From: Sphingobacteriaceae bacterium
Lineage (GTDB): Bacteria > Bacteroidota > Bacteroidia > Sphingobacteriales > Sphingobacteriaceae
DNA length: 64,000 bases
Assembly (NCBI GenBank): GCA_014380615.1
Contig: JACMJM010000010.1
Span: forward strand, 119,468 to 183,467
Direction: 5' to 3'
Shown: positions 1 to 8,626 of the stretch, piece by piece
Layout: each line of letters starts with the position of its first letter
Position numbering within the stretch: the stretch's first letter is position 1
Notes under the pieces: model-generated
The model's database searches: none
Seen by the model: only the letters and a program-made list of their open reading frames with translations
What the model was told of the DNA's origin: nothing
Translations under genes and position numbers: made by a program

Positions 1-333
1 ACGGCGATACGTTCTCACCTGGCACCAGATAATATTGAAGGAATAAAACTAGGTGATGATGTTTACTTCCATGTAACCAACCTGGAGCAGGATTGGGATG
101 TGCCGCACGGATTCGCCGTTAAGGGTGCTAACACAGCCGAACTTCTTGTTATGCCAGGAGAAACAGCGACCTTAAAGTGGACGCCAGACCGCAGCGCAAT
201 GTTCCCTTTTTACTGTACAGATTTTTGTTCCGCGCTTCATCAGGAAATGTCGGGGTACATCAGGGTATCGCCAAAAGGTTCAAATATTCCGATTTCGTTT
301 AAGATAGGTGAGAACCCGATAGCGAAAAAATAG
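1..333 (+). CDS. nosZ: Nitrous-oxide reductase NosZ, C-terminal part (5' truncated by window edge)
   Basis: The frame is open from base 1, so the gene starts outside the window; about 110 C-terminal residues are visible. They form the cupredoxin domain that carries the binuclear CuA electron-entry site. The ligand string YCTDFCSALHQEM shows the C-x3-C-x3-H-x2-M pattern, and HGFAV upstream supplies the other histidine. NosZ reduces N2O to N2 in the periplasm. The host lineage and the gene order that follows suggest a clade II (Sec-exported) enzyme, but the N-terminal signal and the CuZ domain are not visible. The TDF between the cysteines replaces the WF seen in Pseudomonas-type enzymes; that position binds copper only through a backbone carbonyl. 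First gene of the nos cluster that follows on the same strand. Confidence 0.95.
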   Translation, partial: TAIRSHLAPDNIEGIKLGDDVYFHVTNLEQDWDVPHGFAVKGANTAELLVMPGETATLKWTPDRSAMFPFYCTDFCSALHQEMSGYIRVSPKGSNIPISFKIGENPIAKK

Positions 334-341
334 CATAAGAC

Positions 342-398
342 GGGTGTCTGAAGGTTTTCAAGGCTAGTGACTCTGCCTTCATTCAGACACCCTCTTTA
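342..398 (+). terminator. Hairpin between nosZ and the next nos gene
   Basis: GGGTGTCTGAA at 342-352 pairs perfectly with TTCAGACACCC at 382-392. A nested helix joins AAGGC (360-364) and GCCTT (375-379), and TCTTTAAAAA follows. The T tract is poor, so this may be a partial terminator or a 3'-end stabiliser that lets nosZ be made in excess over the maturation genes. It is not clear which. Confidence 0.6.
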
Positions 399-410
399 AA
401 AACAAATACC

Positions 411-983
411 ATGCAAACAAAATCCAGAATAGCAATACTTATCAGTGCGGTTTTAATGTTGTGTACTTACTTTTTTCCGCTCTGGCAAATCGTTCTCGAA
501 GCACCTCAATATCCTGAGGGTTTAGGTATGAAGATCTGGCTGAATGGTATAACGGGGAATGTTGATCAGATAAACGGATTAAACCATTATATCGGCATGA
601 AACATATTATAGTGGATGATTTTATTGAGTTTAAAATAGTGCCCTATATTTTTGGTGCTATAATATTGCTTGCTTTATTAACGGCATATACCGCTAATAA
701 AAAATTACTCTGGGGACTGTCTGCTGCAATTATTTTGTTTGCCTTAATCGGCTTTATCGATTTTTATTTATGGGAGTACGATTACGGTCATAACCTCGAC
801 CCGAAGGCTGCTATTAAAGTTCCGGGTATGACGTACCAGCCTCCTTTAATAGGCTATAAACAGTTATTGAATTTTGTTGCCGGCTCGCTGCCGGATGTGG
901 GAGGGATTTTAACATTTGCAGCCGGATTATTAATTATAGGTACAGTGATTTACGAACAACGTTTAAAACGCGGTTTAAAATGA
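411..983 (+). CDS. Integral membrane protein of the nos cluster, function unknown
   Basis: 190 aa with about four hydrophobic segments (near residues 8-27, 77-93, 97-115 and 165-182). A long polar loop after the first segment contains the stretch GLNHYIGMKHI, whose His and Met residues could handle copper. It lies directly after nosZ and its ATG-to-TGA end overlaps nosL by 4 bases, so it is part of the same operon. In clade II nos clusters a membrane gene of unknown role, often called nosB, occupies this place; whether this is a homologue cannot be decided by eye. A role in NosZ maturation or copper delivery is inferred from position only. Confidence 0.8.
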   Translation: MQTKSRIAILISAVLMLCTYFFPLWQIVLEAPQYPEGLGMKIWLNGITGNVDQINGLNHYIGMKHIIVDDFIEFKIVPYIFGAIILLALLTAYTANKKLLWGLSAAIILFALIGFIDFYLWEYDYGHNLDPKAAIKVPGMTYQPPLIGYKQLLNFVAGSLPDVGGILTFAAGLLIIGTVIYEQRLKRGLK

Positions 984-1444
984 GAAATATACTATTTGGA
1001 TTGATGATGGCGATATGCGGAATGATGATTTCCTGCGATGTTGAACCCGAGCCCATAAACTTTGGTACTGATGTTTGTACTCATTGTAAGATGGCCATTA
1101 TGGATAATAAGTTCGGGGCCGAAATAGTATCCGTAAAAGGTAAGATTTTCAAGTTCGACGCTACGGAATGTATGGTGGATTTTATTAAAGAAAAGCCTGA
1201 TTTGAATGTCGAGGTGAGTAAACTTCTTACCATCAATATCGCAAGTCCGGGTACTTTAATAAATGCCAGAGAAGCTATTTTTTTAAAGGATAAAGCTTTT
1301 CGCTCTCCTATGGGGGCTAACCTGGCATCCTTTCACCATAGGCAATTGGCGGAGAATAACCGTCAGAATGCCGACGCGAAAATATTTACATGGAATGAGT
1401 TGATCCAACATCGGCAGATAAATTTGGCCCTGAATGAGAAGTAA
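980..1444 (+). CDS. nosL: NosL copper-binding lipoprotein
   Basis: 154 aa. The signal peptide ends in a lipobox, MMISC, with the lipidated Cys at residue 19. Next comes the NosL hallmark CTHCKM (C33, C36, M38), followed by FDATECM and MGANLASF, which are typical of the family. NosL is a Cu(I)-binding periplasmic lipoprotein that passes copper to the NosDFY machinery during assembly of the CuZ site of NosZ. The start overlaps the preceding gene by 4 bases and the end overlaps nosD by 11 bases, which indicates translational coupling. It lies upstream of nosDFY, not at the end as in many Proteobacteria. Confidence 0.95.
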   Translation: MRNILFGLMMAICGMMISCDVEPEPINFGTDVCTHCKMAIMDNKFGAEIVSVKGKIFKFDATECMVDFIKEKPDLNVEVSKLLTINIASPGTLINAREAIFLKDKAFRSPMGANLASFHHRQLAENNRQNADAKIFTWNELIQHRQINLALNEK

Positions 1445-2666
1445 GATCCTTATAGTTTGCTTTTTACTTAGCTGTGCTGCGCTGACAGCAAAAACTATCA
1501 TTGTATCTAAAGAAACCGCAATTGCTTCTTTAAAAGCGGCAGTTAAGCTTGCTGCGGCAGGTGATACTATTATCGTAAAAAAGGGAACTTATAGCTCGTA
1601 TAACACTATTATTGATAAAGAGGTGGTTGTTTTGGGCCAGGGACTCCCCGTGTTGGATGCCGGATATAGAGAAGAGGTGGTTACAATTTTGGCGAGTAAT
1701 GTGAAGTTCGATGGCTTTGTTGTAAAAAAATCGAGAGTTGGTTCAATGCGCGATTTTGCCGGGATACGCCTTCATAAAGTGCAAAATGTGTCGGTTACAA
1801 ATAATCGTTTACTCAATAACTTTTTCGGCATTTACGTATCAGATTCAAAAAACATCTATATAACCGGAAATTATTGTAGAGGCAACTCGAATAAGCTTGA
1901 ATCGGGTAATGGTATTCATTTATGGAAGTGCGAAGATATTACCATTTCCAAAAACTATGTTACCGGGCACAGAGACGGAATATATTTCGAGTTCGTTAAA
2001 CGAAGCTTTATTAAACAAAATCTTAGTGAAAAGAACTTTCGCTACGGACTTCATTTTATGTTTTCGGATGATGACGTATACATCAAAAATACCTTTAAGG
2101 GCAACGGGTCGGGAGTTGCGGTAATGTATTCCAAACGGATAAAAATGATCGGTAATGCTTTTATCGAAAACTGGGGAAGTTCTATTTATGGCTTATTGCT
2201 GAAAGATATTTCAAGGAGCATAATTACTAATAATCGGTTTATAAGAAACACCACCGGTATTTATATGGAGGGCTGTGAGGGGATAGAAGTAACTAAAAAT
2301 AGTTTTAATAATAACGGTTGGGGGATTCGTGTTTTGGCAAATTCTCTCAACAATACCTTCCATGTAAATAATTTCTCGGCAAACTCTTTCGATGTTACAA
2401 CCAACGGTTCGTTAAGCCTTAACCATTTTAAAAATAATTATTGGGATAAGTACGAGGGTTATGATTTAGATAAAGACGGAACCGGCGATGTGCCGTATCG
2501 CCCCGTTAGTGTTTATTCTCAAATTATGGAGCAGATACCGCAGAGCGTGATGCTGATGAGAAGTTTTATTGTTAACCTGCTCGATAAAGTGGAACGTGCC
2601 ATCCCTTCGGTTACTCCGCAATCGGTAAAAGACGAAACCCCCCGGATGAAGCAATGGATACTATAA
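1434..2666 (+). CDS. nosD: NosD periplasmic copper-maturation protein
   Basis: 410 aa with a Sec signal peptide of about 19 residues. The body is a right-handed parallel beta-helix of the CASH type, seen as recurring short N/G-rich rungs such as SVTNNRLLNNFFGIYV between about residues 90 and 330. The conserved closing segment NNYWDKYEGYDLDKDGTGD is present near residue 337. NosD works with the NosFY ABC transporter in copper loading of NosZ; in recent structural work it takes copper from NosL and changes shape on ATP hydrolysis. The ATG overlaps the end of nosL and the 3' end overlaps nosF by 13 bases. Confidence 0.95.
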   Translation: MRSKILIVCFLLSCAALTAKTIIVSKETAIASLKAAVKLAAAGDTIIVKKGTYSSYNTIIDKEVVVLGQGLPVLDAGYREEVVTILASNVKFDGFVVKKSRVGSMRDFAGIRLHKVQNVSVTNNRLLNNFFGIYVSDSKNIYITGNYCRGNSNKLESGNGIHLWKCEDITISKNYVTGHRDGIYFEFVKRSFIKQNLSEKNFRYGLHFMFSDDDVYIKNTFKGNGSGVAVMYSKRIKMIGNAFIENWGSSIYGLLLKDISRSIITNNRFIRNTTGIYMEGCEGIEVTKNSFNNNGWGIRVLANSLNNTFHVNNFSANSFDVTTNGSLSLNHFKNNYWDKYEGYDLDKDGTGDVPYRPVSVYSQIMEQIPQSVMLMRSFIVNLLDKVERAIPSVTPQSVKDETPRMKQWIL

Positions 2667-3361
2667 TCGAAATAAAAGAGCTTAAGAAATCTTTTGGTAA
2701 GCTTCAGGCTTTAAAAGGCGTGTCTTGCGGCTTTGAAACGGGCCGGGTAATATCAGTTCTGGGGCCCAACGCATCGGGCAAAACCACACTTATTAAATCA
2801 ATTCTCGGCATGGTAGTGCCTGATAGTGGAGAGGTTTTTTACAGGGGCCAATCCGTAATCAACACTTTCGACTATAAAAAGCACATTGGCTATATGCCGC
2901 AAATCGGGCGGTATCCGGATAATATGAAGATAGGGCAGTTGTTTGAGATGATGAAAGACATCCGGCAAAGGCATACCGGTCTCGACGAAACCCTTGTGGA
3001 TGCTTTTAACCTGAAAAGCATGTCTCATAAAGCCATGCGTACCCTTTCGGGAGGAACCCGGCAAAAAGTGAGTGCCGCTTTAGCATGTTTATTCGATCCG
3101 GAAGTGTTAATACTGGATGAGCCTACCGCGGGCCTTGATCCGCTTGCCGCAGAAGTGCTTAAAGAAAAAATTCAGGATGAAAAAGCCAAAGGAAAACTGT
3201 TGCTGATTACCTCGCACATAATGAGCGAAGTAGACGAGATAGCCGACGATATTATGTATCTGTTTGAAGGGCAGGTTAAGTTTTTCAGATCACTTAATGA
3301 CATCAAAACAACAACCGGAGAGATGAAACTTGGCAGGGCCTTAACTAAAATTTTATCGTAG
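2654..3361 (+). CDS. nosF: NosF ABC transporter ATP-binding subunit
   Basis: 235 aa, a complete ABC ATPase. The Walker A motif GPNASGKT is at residues 37-44, the Q-loop lies near MPQIGRYP, the signature LSGGT is at 131-135, Walker B VLILDEP is at 151-157, and the switch His lies in ITSHIMSE. Ala in Walker A where Gly is usual (GPNA) is common in NosF. It forms the cytoplasmic engine of the NosDFY complex with NosY as its membrane partner. It overlaps nosD by 13 bases and nosY begins one base after its stop. Confidence 0.95.
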   Translation: MDTIIEIKELKKSFGKLQALKGVSCGFETGRVISVLGPNASGKTTLIKSILGMVVPDSGEVFYRGQSVINTFDYKKHIGYMPQIGRYPDNMKIGQLFEMMKDIRQRHTGLDETLVDAFNLKSMSHKAMRTLSGGTRQKVSAALACLFDPEVLILDEPTAGLDPLAAEVLKEKIQDEKAKGKLLLITSHIMSEVDEIADDIMYLFEGQVKFFRSLNDIKTTTGEMKLGRALTKILS

Positions 3362-3362
3362 T

Positions 3363-4130
3363 ATGTTAAAAATCGCAAAGTACACCATCCTCGATATTAC
3401 AAGAAGCAAAGTGCTTATCGCTTATACGATTTTACTTGCCCTCATTTGTATCAGTATCTTTATGGCAGACGCCGATGTAACCAAGGGATTGGTTAGCATT
3501 ACCACCGTGGTAATGATTATCGTTCCGCTGGTTAGCATAGTGTACGCCACCACTTATTATTATGATGCTTACGAGTTTACCGAATTGCTGGTTTCGCAGC
3601 CCATAAGCCGAAAATCAATTCTAATGGGGCAGTTTTTGGGAATCAGCGGATCAATTTTAGCGGCCTTTTTAGTTGGAGTATGTGTGCCCGTAGCTTTATT
3701 TGCGTTCTCCGATACGGGCATAACTATCATGGTTACAGGCAGCCTGCTCAGCTTGAGTTTTATCTCATTGGCGTTTCTTGCCTCAACCCTAACCCGAGAC
3801 AAGGCTAAAGGGATTGGCCTGGCCCTCATGATCTGGTTTTACTGTTCCATTATTTTCGATGGTTTAGTACTGCTTTTTCTTTATACATTTGCCGATTATC
3901 CGCTCGAAAAAGCAATGATACTTCTTACTTCACTTAACCCGATAGATCTGGCCCGGATTCTCATTTTGCTTCAATTAGACATTTCGGCGTTAATGGGGTA
4001 CACAGGGGCGCTTTATCAGCAGTTTTTCGGTAATGGCTGGGGAGTAGTTTTTACGATTTTTATGCAGTTGGTTTGGATCGCGATTCCAATGGCATTTTCT
4101 TTAAAAGTTTTCAGAAAAAAAGATTTATAA
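3363..4130 (+). CDS. nosY: NosY ABC transporter permease
   Basis: 255 aa with six predicted membrane helices, the ABC-2 permease layout of NosY. The loop after the second helix reads ELLVSQPISRKSI, the coupling-helix region conserved in this family. It pairs with NosF and NosD for NosZ copper-site assembly. The start is one base after the nosF stop. The 3' end overlaps the longest possible reading of the next small gene, but a TTG start for that gene just after the nosY stop is more plausible. Confidence 0.92.
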   Translation: MLKIAKYTILDITRSKVLIAYTILLALICISIFMADADVTKGLVSITTVVMIIVPLVSIVYATTYYYDAYEFTELLVSQPISRKSILMGQFLGISGSILAAFLVGVCVPVALFAFSDTGITIMVTGSLLSLSFISLAFLASTLTRDKAKGIGLALMIWFYCSIIFDGLVLLFLYTFADYPLEKAMILLTSLNPIDLARILILLQLDISALMGYTGALYQQFFGNGWGVVFTIFMQLVWIAIPMAFSLKVFRKKDL

Positions 4131-4135
4131 ACACT

Positions 4136-4504
4136 TTGAAATTTTTCGCAACATATCTTTTTGTGTTCGCGCTCCTTTATCAAACAGTGGGGCAGCTGGC
4201 TGTTATCGCTTATTTTCGAGCAAATCAGGCTGTTATCGCGAGTACTAAATGCGAAAATCGCGAAAAGCCAAAATTAAAATGCGCAGGTAAATGTTATTTA
4301 ACAAAGCAGCTGAAAAACCTTGAAGATAAACAAGATTCGAAAAAAGCTTCTAAAGAGGGTAAGACAGAACTTTTATCCTACGTAAGCAGCAAGCTAACAG
4401 CCTTGGCTCCTTTTGTAAAAGAAAAAACTTCCACAGTTTTTAACTATCTCACAAATTCAAGCATTGCTCATCTAAGTGATGTTTTTCATCCTCCCTCATT
4501 TTGA
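4136..4504 (+). CDS. Small CX9CX3C membrane-anchored protein, function unknown
   Basis: About 122 aa from a TTG at 4136. The frame can be opened to an ATG at 4073, but that would put 58 bases inside nosY, and the TTG start gives a clean N-terminal hydrophobic segment (KFFATYLFVFALLYQTVG). After it comes a CX9CX3C pattern (CENREKPKLKCAGKC) followed by YLTKQL, then a Lys-rich and a Ser/Thr-rich tail. The tail ends in HLSDVFHPPSF. I do not recognise a named domain. The cysteine cluster on the periplasmic side and its place between nosY and a YtkA-like lipoprotein suggest metal (copper) handling; this is inference. Start site uncertain. Confidence 0.72.
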   Translation: MKFFATYLFVFALLYQTVGQLAVIAYFRANQAVIASTKCENREKPKLKCAGKCYLTKQLKNLEDKQDSKKASKEGKTELLSYVSSKLTALAPFVKEKTSTVFNYLTNSSIAHLSDVFHPPSF

Positions 4505-4607
4505 GATTTAGAATTCTTTAAGCGGCCTTGTAATTCCAGTTTTTAATCTCAACCGGATTTTATTCGAGCCGAAATATAATATTTCTTAACTCTTAATCGA
4601 ATAGAAG

Positions 4608-5441
4608 ATGAAAACTCTAACTCTATATGCTATTGCTATAACTATGGCAATGGCAGTAATCTCATGTAAAAAAAACGATCAGACTGATCCTGAATCTAAA
4701 ACCGAATTGCTTAAAATAGCAAATGGCTATGCCCTTGGTGCGGCAGCTAAAGTAGAACTATATGCGAAAACAGATCTTAAAACCGGATTTAATGAAATTT
4801 ACGTCGCAGTTTTTGATTCAATATCCGGGAGTCGTATAAATTCAGGTGAAATAGCCCTCAAACCAATCATGCAAATGCTTATGAATGGAGCTGCGATGAG
4901 CCATTCGGCTCCGTCAGAAAATCCCGAAAGTGCCCAGGCTATTAATGGATTGTTTCCCGCGGCAGCGGTATTTACCATGCCAAGCAGCGGCGAGTCGGGA
5001 AAATGGTTTATCGAAGTAACGGTAAAGAATAATACCAACAATAAACAGGGAAAAGCATCTATCCCGGTAAGTGTTTCTGACGGCACCGAACCTAGAGTTC
5101 TCACCGTGACTTCTTTAATAAACAGCGAAAAATACATCGTGTCGTACATCGAACCTATTACTCCCAAGGTAGGGGTAAACGATTTCGAAATCCTGATTAA
5201 CAGGAAAACCGACGGCATGACTTATCCTCCCGCTAATAATTTATCGGTACAAATTACTCCCGAAATGCCTGATATGGGGCACGGTTCTCCTAATAATATA
5301 AACCCTGTGTTTATTAAAAACGGACATTATAAAGGAAAAGTGAATTTCACCATGACGGGACTTTGGGAAATTAACCTTACTCTGAAGGATGAAACCGGGC
5401 AGTTAATTAGAAATGATGCTTTTTTCAAGGTTACCTTTTAA
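4608..5441 (+). CDS. YtkA/FixH-like domain lipoprotein
   Basis: 277 aa. The signal peptide ends in the lipobox VISC, with Cys at residue 20, followed by KKND. There are two immunoglobulin-like halves; the C-terminal half (about 180-277) reads like a YtkA-like domain, with PEMPDMGHGSPN, then a short gap, GHYKGKVNFTMTGLWEINL. The Met/His-rich loops (MQMLMNGAAMSH and MPDMGHG) are the sort of residues that bind Cu(I). It lies 103 bases after the CX9CX3C gene and 10 bases before the TonB receptor, so it is probably co-transcribed with both. A surface or periplasmic copper-binding partner of the receptor is a reasonable inference, not shown. Confidence 0.82.
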   Translation: MKTLTLYAIAITMAMAVISCKKNDQTDPESKTELLKIANGYALGAAAKVELYAKTDLKTGFNEIYVAVFDSISGSRINSGEIALKPIMQMLMNGAAMSHSAPSENPESAQAINGLFPAAAVFTMPSSGESGKWFIEVTVKNNTNNKQGKASIPVSVSDGTEPRVLTVTSLINSEKYIVSYIEPITPKVGVNDFEILINRKTDGMTYPPANNLSVQITPEMPDMGHGSPNNINPVFIKNGHYKGKVNFTMTGLWEINLTLKDETGQLIRNDAFFKVTF

Positions 5442-5451
5442 TCCAGATACC

Positions 5452-7473
5452 ATGAAAAGTTTTGTTAAGGCCGCCAAAATATTGGTACTGGTAAATGGTT
5501 TTTGTTTGTCTTTAGCCGCCCAACAAATGGATAAACCCGATTCTTTAGACAAACACTGCCATTTGAAAGAAATTGCTGTTACCGCATCGGCAGACAGCAG
5601 CAATGCTCTGTTGAAATTTTATAAGGCCAATAAAACTACATCTACAGAAGATATTCTGGCCCGTTTGCCCGGGGTAAATATGGTAAGGCGCGGAAGTTAT
5701 GGAATGGAACCCACCATCCGTGGGTTTTCTTCCAGTCAGATAAATCTTACCCTCGATGGAATGAAAATTTTCGGTGCCTGTACGGATCATATGGATCCAC
5801 CGACATCATATATAGAAACAAGCAATTTGCAAAGTATTCAACTGGCTAATTCTGAGGGCGGGAGTATGTTTGGCTCTTCCATCGGCGGTTCGCTGAACCT
5901 GAAGCTTGCCGAGGCGAAATTAAGTTCAGAAAAAAAGTTGAGGGGAAGTGTCGGCAGTTCTTATTACTCTGTTTCGAATAGTACTAATAATGTAATGCAG
6001 GTTAATTATGGCACCCCGAAAATGGGGATAAGGCTTAGCGGTGTGTATAGAAATGCCGGAAATTACCGGGCCGGAAATCGAACGCTAATTCCCTTCACTC
6101 AATACGAAAAGTTTAATCTTAACCTGTTATCAAAATTTAAACTAAGCCAGCGTAGTTTTTTGCGGGCGGATGTAATCACAGATGATGGCTGGAATATCGG
6201 TTATGCGGCTTTGCCTATGGATGTGGCGTTCGCTAAAGCGCGAATCTTTTCCTTTACGTATAAATCGTATTTAAAAAACGGATCTTCTTATTGGGAAGCT
6301 AAGCTTTATAAAAATAAAATAAAGCACAGTATGGACGATACGCATCGGGCCGATGTTAATATGCACATGGACATGCCGGGATGGAGCGATACGTACGGAG
6401 CTTATGCCGAAACAATGTTTAATTTAAAAAAGCATCATATTACTCTGCGTACAGACGGGTACAAAAACACTTCGCGTGCCGAAATGACGATGTATCCTGA
6501 AAACAGCTCGCCCATGTTTATGCTTACCTGGCCGGATGTAAGACGTTTTGTAGCCGGATTATACATTAGCGACGAGTGGAGAGCAAAAGATGCTGTTACG
6601 CTTAATTTTAGTACCAGAATTGATTATGCCAACTTCTTTATAAACTCTGAATCCGGCCGTGAGCAGGTGCGGGTGTTTAATTTTAATGTTGATAAACCAA
6701 GCGAGAAGGTTTTAACAAACTTCAATTCATCTCTCAGGTTCAATTTATCTCGCCTTTTTTACTCGTCAATAAGTGCCGGTTATTCGAGTCGTTTGCCCGC
6801 CACCAATGAAATGTTCGGCTTTTACCTTTTCAATAGTTTTGATGGTTTTGATTATATCGGTAATCCGGAGGCTAAGTCGGAAAGAGCTTTAAACGCCGAA
6901 GTTAACGTCGGATACAAATCTTCTAAAATTGATATTAACGCAAGCGGCTTTTATAACCACATTGCAGATTATTTAATCGGCGAAACTAATTCCTCATTAA
7001 GTGTAATGACCCCGGGAGCAAAGGGAGTAAAACAGTGGTCCAATCTACCGTATGCCAGCTTAAAGGGGTTTGAGTTAACCCTCAACGCGTTAATTCATAA
7101 ACGTATTACGTTAATTAGTAATACCCGATATGTTTATGGCCAGGATAATAGCGGCAAGGCCTTACCCATGATGAGCCCTTTAAAAATAATTTCAACAGCA
7201 AGATATAGCAAGAGCAAATACAGCATACAGTGGGACAATGAATGCTCGCTAGCCCAAAAACGAATTAATGTTGATATGAATGAAATGGTTACAAAGGGTT
7301 TTATGATTAATAATTTACGAACTTCCTATATTGTAAAGCCCGGCCGCAATGCTGTTGAATTAAATGCCGGCATAGAGAATATGTTTAACCGAAATTATTC
7401 CGAGCATTTGGATTGGGCAAAACTCTTGCGCCCGGGACGCAATTTTTATGCGGCTTTTTCCGCCGCATTTTGA
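5452..7473 (+). CDS. TonB-dependent receptor, OprC/NosA-like copper importer candidate
   Basis: 673 aa from the ATG at 5452, which gives a standard signal peptide ending LSLAAQQ; an in-frame ATG at 5413 would overlap the lipoprotein gene. The plug domain (about 55-155) includes LPGVNMVRRGSYGMEPTIRG, and a beta-barrel runs to a terminal Phe. The plug carries C110-TDH-M114 (GACTDHMDPP) and the barrel H292-S-M294 (KHSMDD). Published work on Pseudomonas OprC describes a CxxxM/HxM copper site at C143/M147 and H323/M325; the 182-residue gap here is close to its 180. This strongly suggests outer-membrane copper uptake that feeds NosZ. Sequence search was not possible. Confidence 0.88.
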   Translation: MKSFVKAAKILVLVNGFCLSLAAQQMDKPDSLDKHCHLKEIAVTASADSSNALLKFYKANKTTSTEDILARLPGVNMVRRGSYGMEPTIRGFSSSQINLTLDGMKIFGACTDHMDPPTSYIETSNLQSIQLANSEGGSMFGSSIGGSLNLKLAEAKLSSEKKLRGSVGSSYYSVSNSTNNVMQVNYGTPKMGIRLSGVYRNAGNYRAGNRTLIPFTQYEKFNLNLLSKFKLSQRSFLRADVITDDGWNIGYAALPMDVAFAKARIFSFTYKSYLKNGSSYWEAKLYKNKIKHSMDDTHRADVNMHMDMPGWSDTYGAYAETMFNLKKHHITLRTDGYKNTSRAEMTMYPENSSPMFMLTWPDVRRFVAGLYISDEWRAKDAVTLNFSTRIDYANFFINSESGREQVRVFNFNVDKPSEKVLTNFNSSLRFNLSRLFYSSISAGYSSRLPATNEMFGFYLFNSFDGFDYIGNPEAKSERALNAEVNVGYKSSKIDINASGFYNHIADYLIGETNSSLSVMTPGAKGVKQWSNLPYASLKGFELTLNALIHKRITLISNTRYVYGQDNSGKALPMMSPLKIISTARYSKSKYSIQWDNECSLAQKRINVDMNEMVTKGFMINNLRTSYIVKPGRNAVELNAGIENMFNRNYSEHLDWAKLLRPGRNFYAAFSAAF

Positions 7474-7556
7474 GTTTTTTATTAGATAAACTGCTCTTTT
7501 TTTAATGAAAAGCGAACTTTATTGCCGCAGAGCCGTAAGAGGTTATTTGGAAATGA

Positions 7557-8375
7557 ATGTACAATAGTAAAATACTCATGCGAATATCTGAAAGTAGATT
7601 ACTCCTTATACTACTTGTAATTGCCTTTGCGGCAGGTTGCAAGAAAGCCGACACCGAAGAAGATGCGGTAAAAGAGGAATATATCGAACATGTTTTTTAT
7701 TTAGAAGATGGCGACACTACTAAGAAAACCACTTTTGAATACAATAAGCTTAATCAGCTTAGCAAGGTTATTGTTGAGGGGGTATCCTATACCAAGCTGG
7801 AATATTATCCCTCCGGCGAACTCGCCCTGTCCGACACCCATATCGATATTGATGATAGTCATAAAATGAGAGAATACACCGTTTACACCTATGGTGATTC
7901 TTCAAAATTGAAGTCGGCTTCGGTAAAGCATTATGAAAACAGCCTTTTAAAGTTTACCGCCACATTGCAATATACTCTCAATGCCGCCAGACAGGTTATA
8001 GAGATAAAATCCAATCATCATGATTATCCTGACGAAGTAATTACGTATAACGATAAGGGTAATATTTCAACTATCGAAACATCGGGTGATAACCCAATTA
8101 CAGAAACTCTTACCTATAATGAAAAGAAAAGTTTTTTAAGTAAAGCCCGACTGAAATACTATGTCGGTGCGGATAATATTCCCGTAGAACTTTTTAATAA
8201 AAATGATATAGCGACTTATATTAAAGCTCTCGACGAGATACATGAGGAAAAATACACTACCGAATATAACTCCGCTGGATTTCCGGTTAAAGCTGCTGTA
8301 GCAAAAAAACTTACAAATACCTCAGGCATTTCCGAAAAATCACAGGAAAGACATTACACCTATACCATGCGGTAG
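7557..8375 (+). CDS. Putative lipoprotein with YD-like repeats, function unknown
   Basis: 272 aa as read from 7557; an ATG at 7578 is an equally good start. The signal peptide ends in the lipobox FAAGC followed by KK. The mature part has recurring short strand units of the type FEYNKLNQLSKV, LEYYPSGEL and ITYNDKGNISTI, which resemble the YD/RHS-like repeats of Bacteroidota surface lipoproteins. No enzyme motif is visible. It lies 83 bases after the TonB receptor on the same strand but shows no Cys/Met/His enrichment, so a link to the copper genes is doubtful. Confidence 0.75.
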   Translation: MYNSKILMRISESRLLLILLVIAFAAGCKKADTEEDAVKEEYIEHVFYLEDGDTTKKTTFEYNKLNQLSKVIVEGVSYTKLEYYPSGELALSDTHIDIDDSHKMREYTVYTYGDSSKLKSASVKHYENSLLKFTATLQYTLNAARQVIEIKSNHHDYPDEVITYNDKGNISTIETSGDNPITETLTYNEKKSFLSKARLKYYVGADNIPVELFNKNDIATYIKALDEIHEEKYTTEYNSAGFPVKAAVAKKLTNTSGISEKSQERHYTYTMR

Positions 8376-8591
8376 GATCAGGCGCAGGAATTTTGAAGCA
8401 TTTATGTAGCGGGAACTGGCTGTGTCGTTTTTTATGTCGTATTTAGTTCTGGTTGAAGTCTTTATACGCTTCGTTTGGTCGATTCCTACAGATAATTTAC
8501 AAAAAAGTTTCCGAACAAAATATTTTTTAGTTGCTGTAAATCAAGCAGATGTAATAAATACATGTTTAAACAAACTTTTTTTTCAAAAAAA

Positions 8592-8622
8592 TTTGCAGCA
8601 TATAACTTTATATCTATATTTG
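8592..8622 (+). promoter_or_regulatory. Perfect Bacteroidota sigma-A promoter of a small RNA
   Basis: TTTG at 8592-8595, a 19-base spacer and TATATTTG at 8615-8622 match the TTTG-N19-TAnnTTTG consensus exactly. Transcription should begin near 8627-8629, right at the first hairpin of the small RNA candidate. Confidence 0.75.
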
Positions 8623-8626
8623 TAAT

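Noticed and set aside
4073..4135. ATG start at 4073 for the CX9CX3C protein
   Set aside because: It would overlap nosY by 58 bases and add a charged leader before the membrane anchor; the TTG at 4136 gives a normal signal-anchor.
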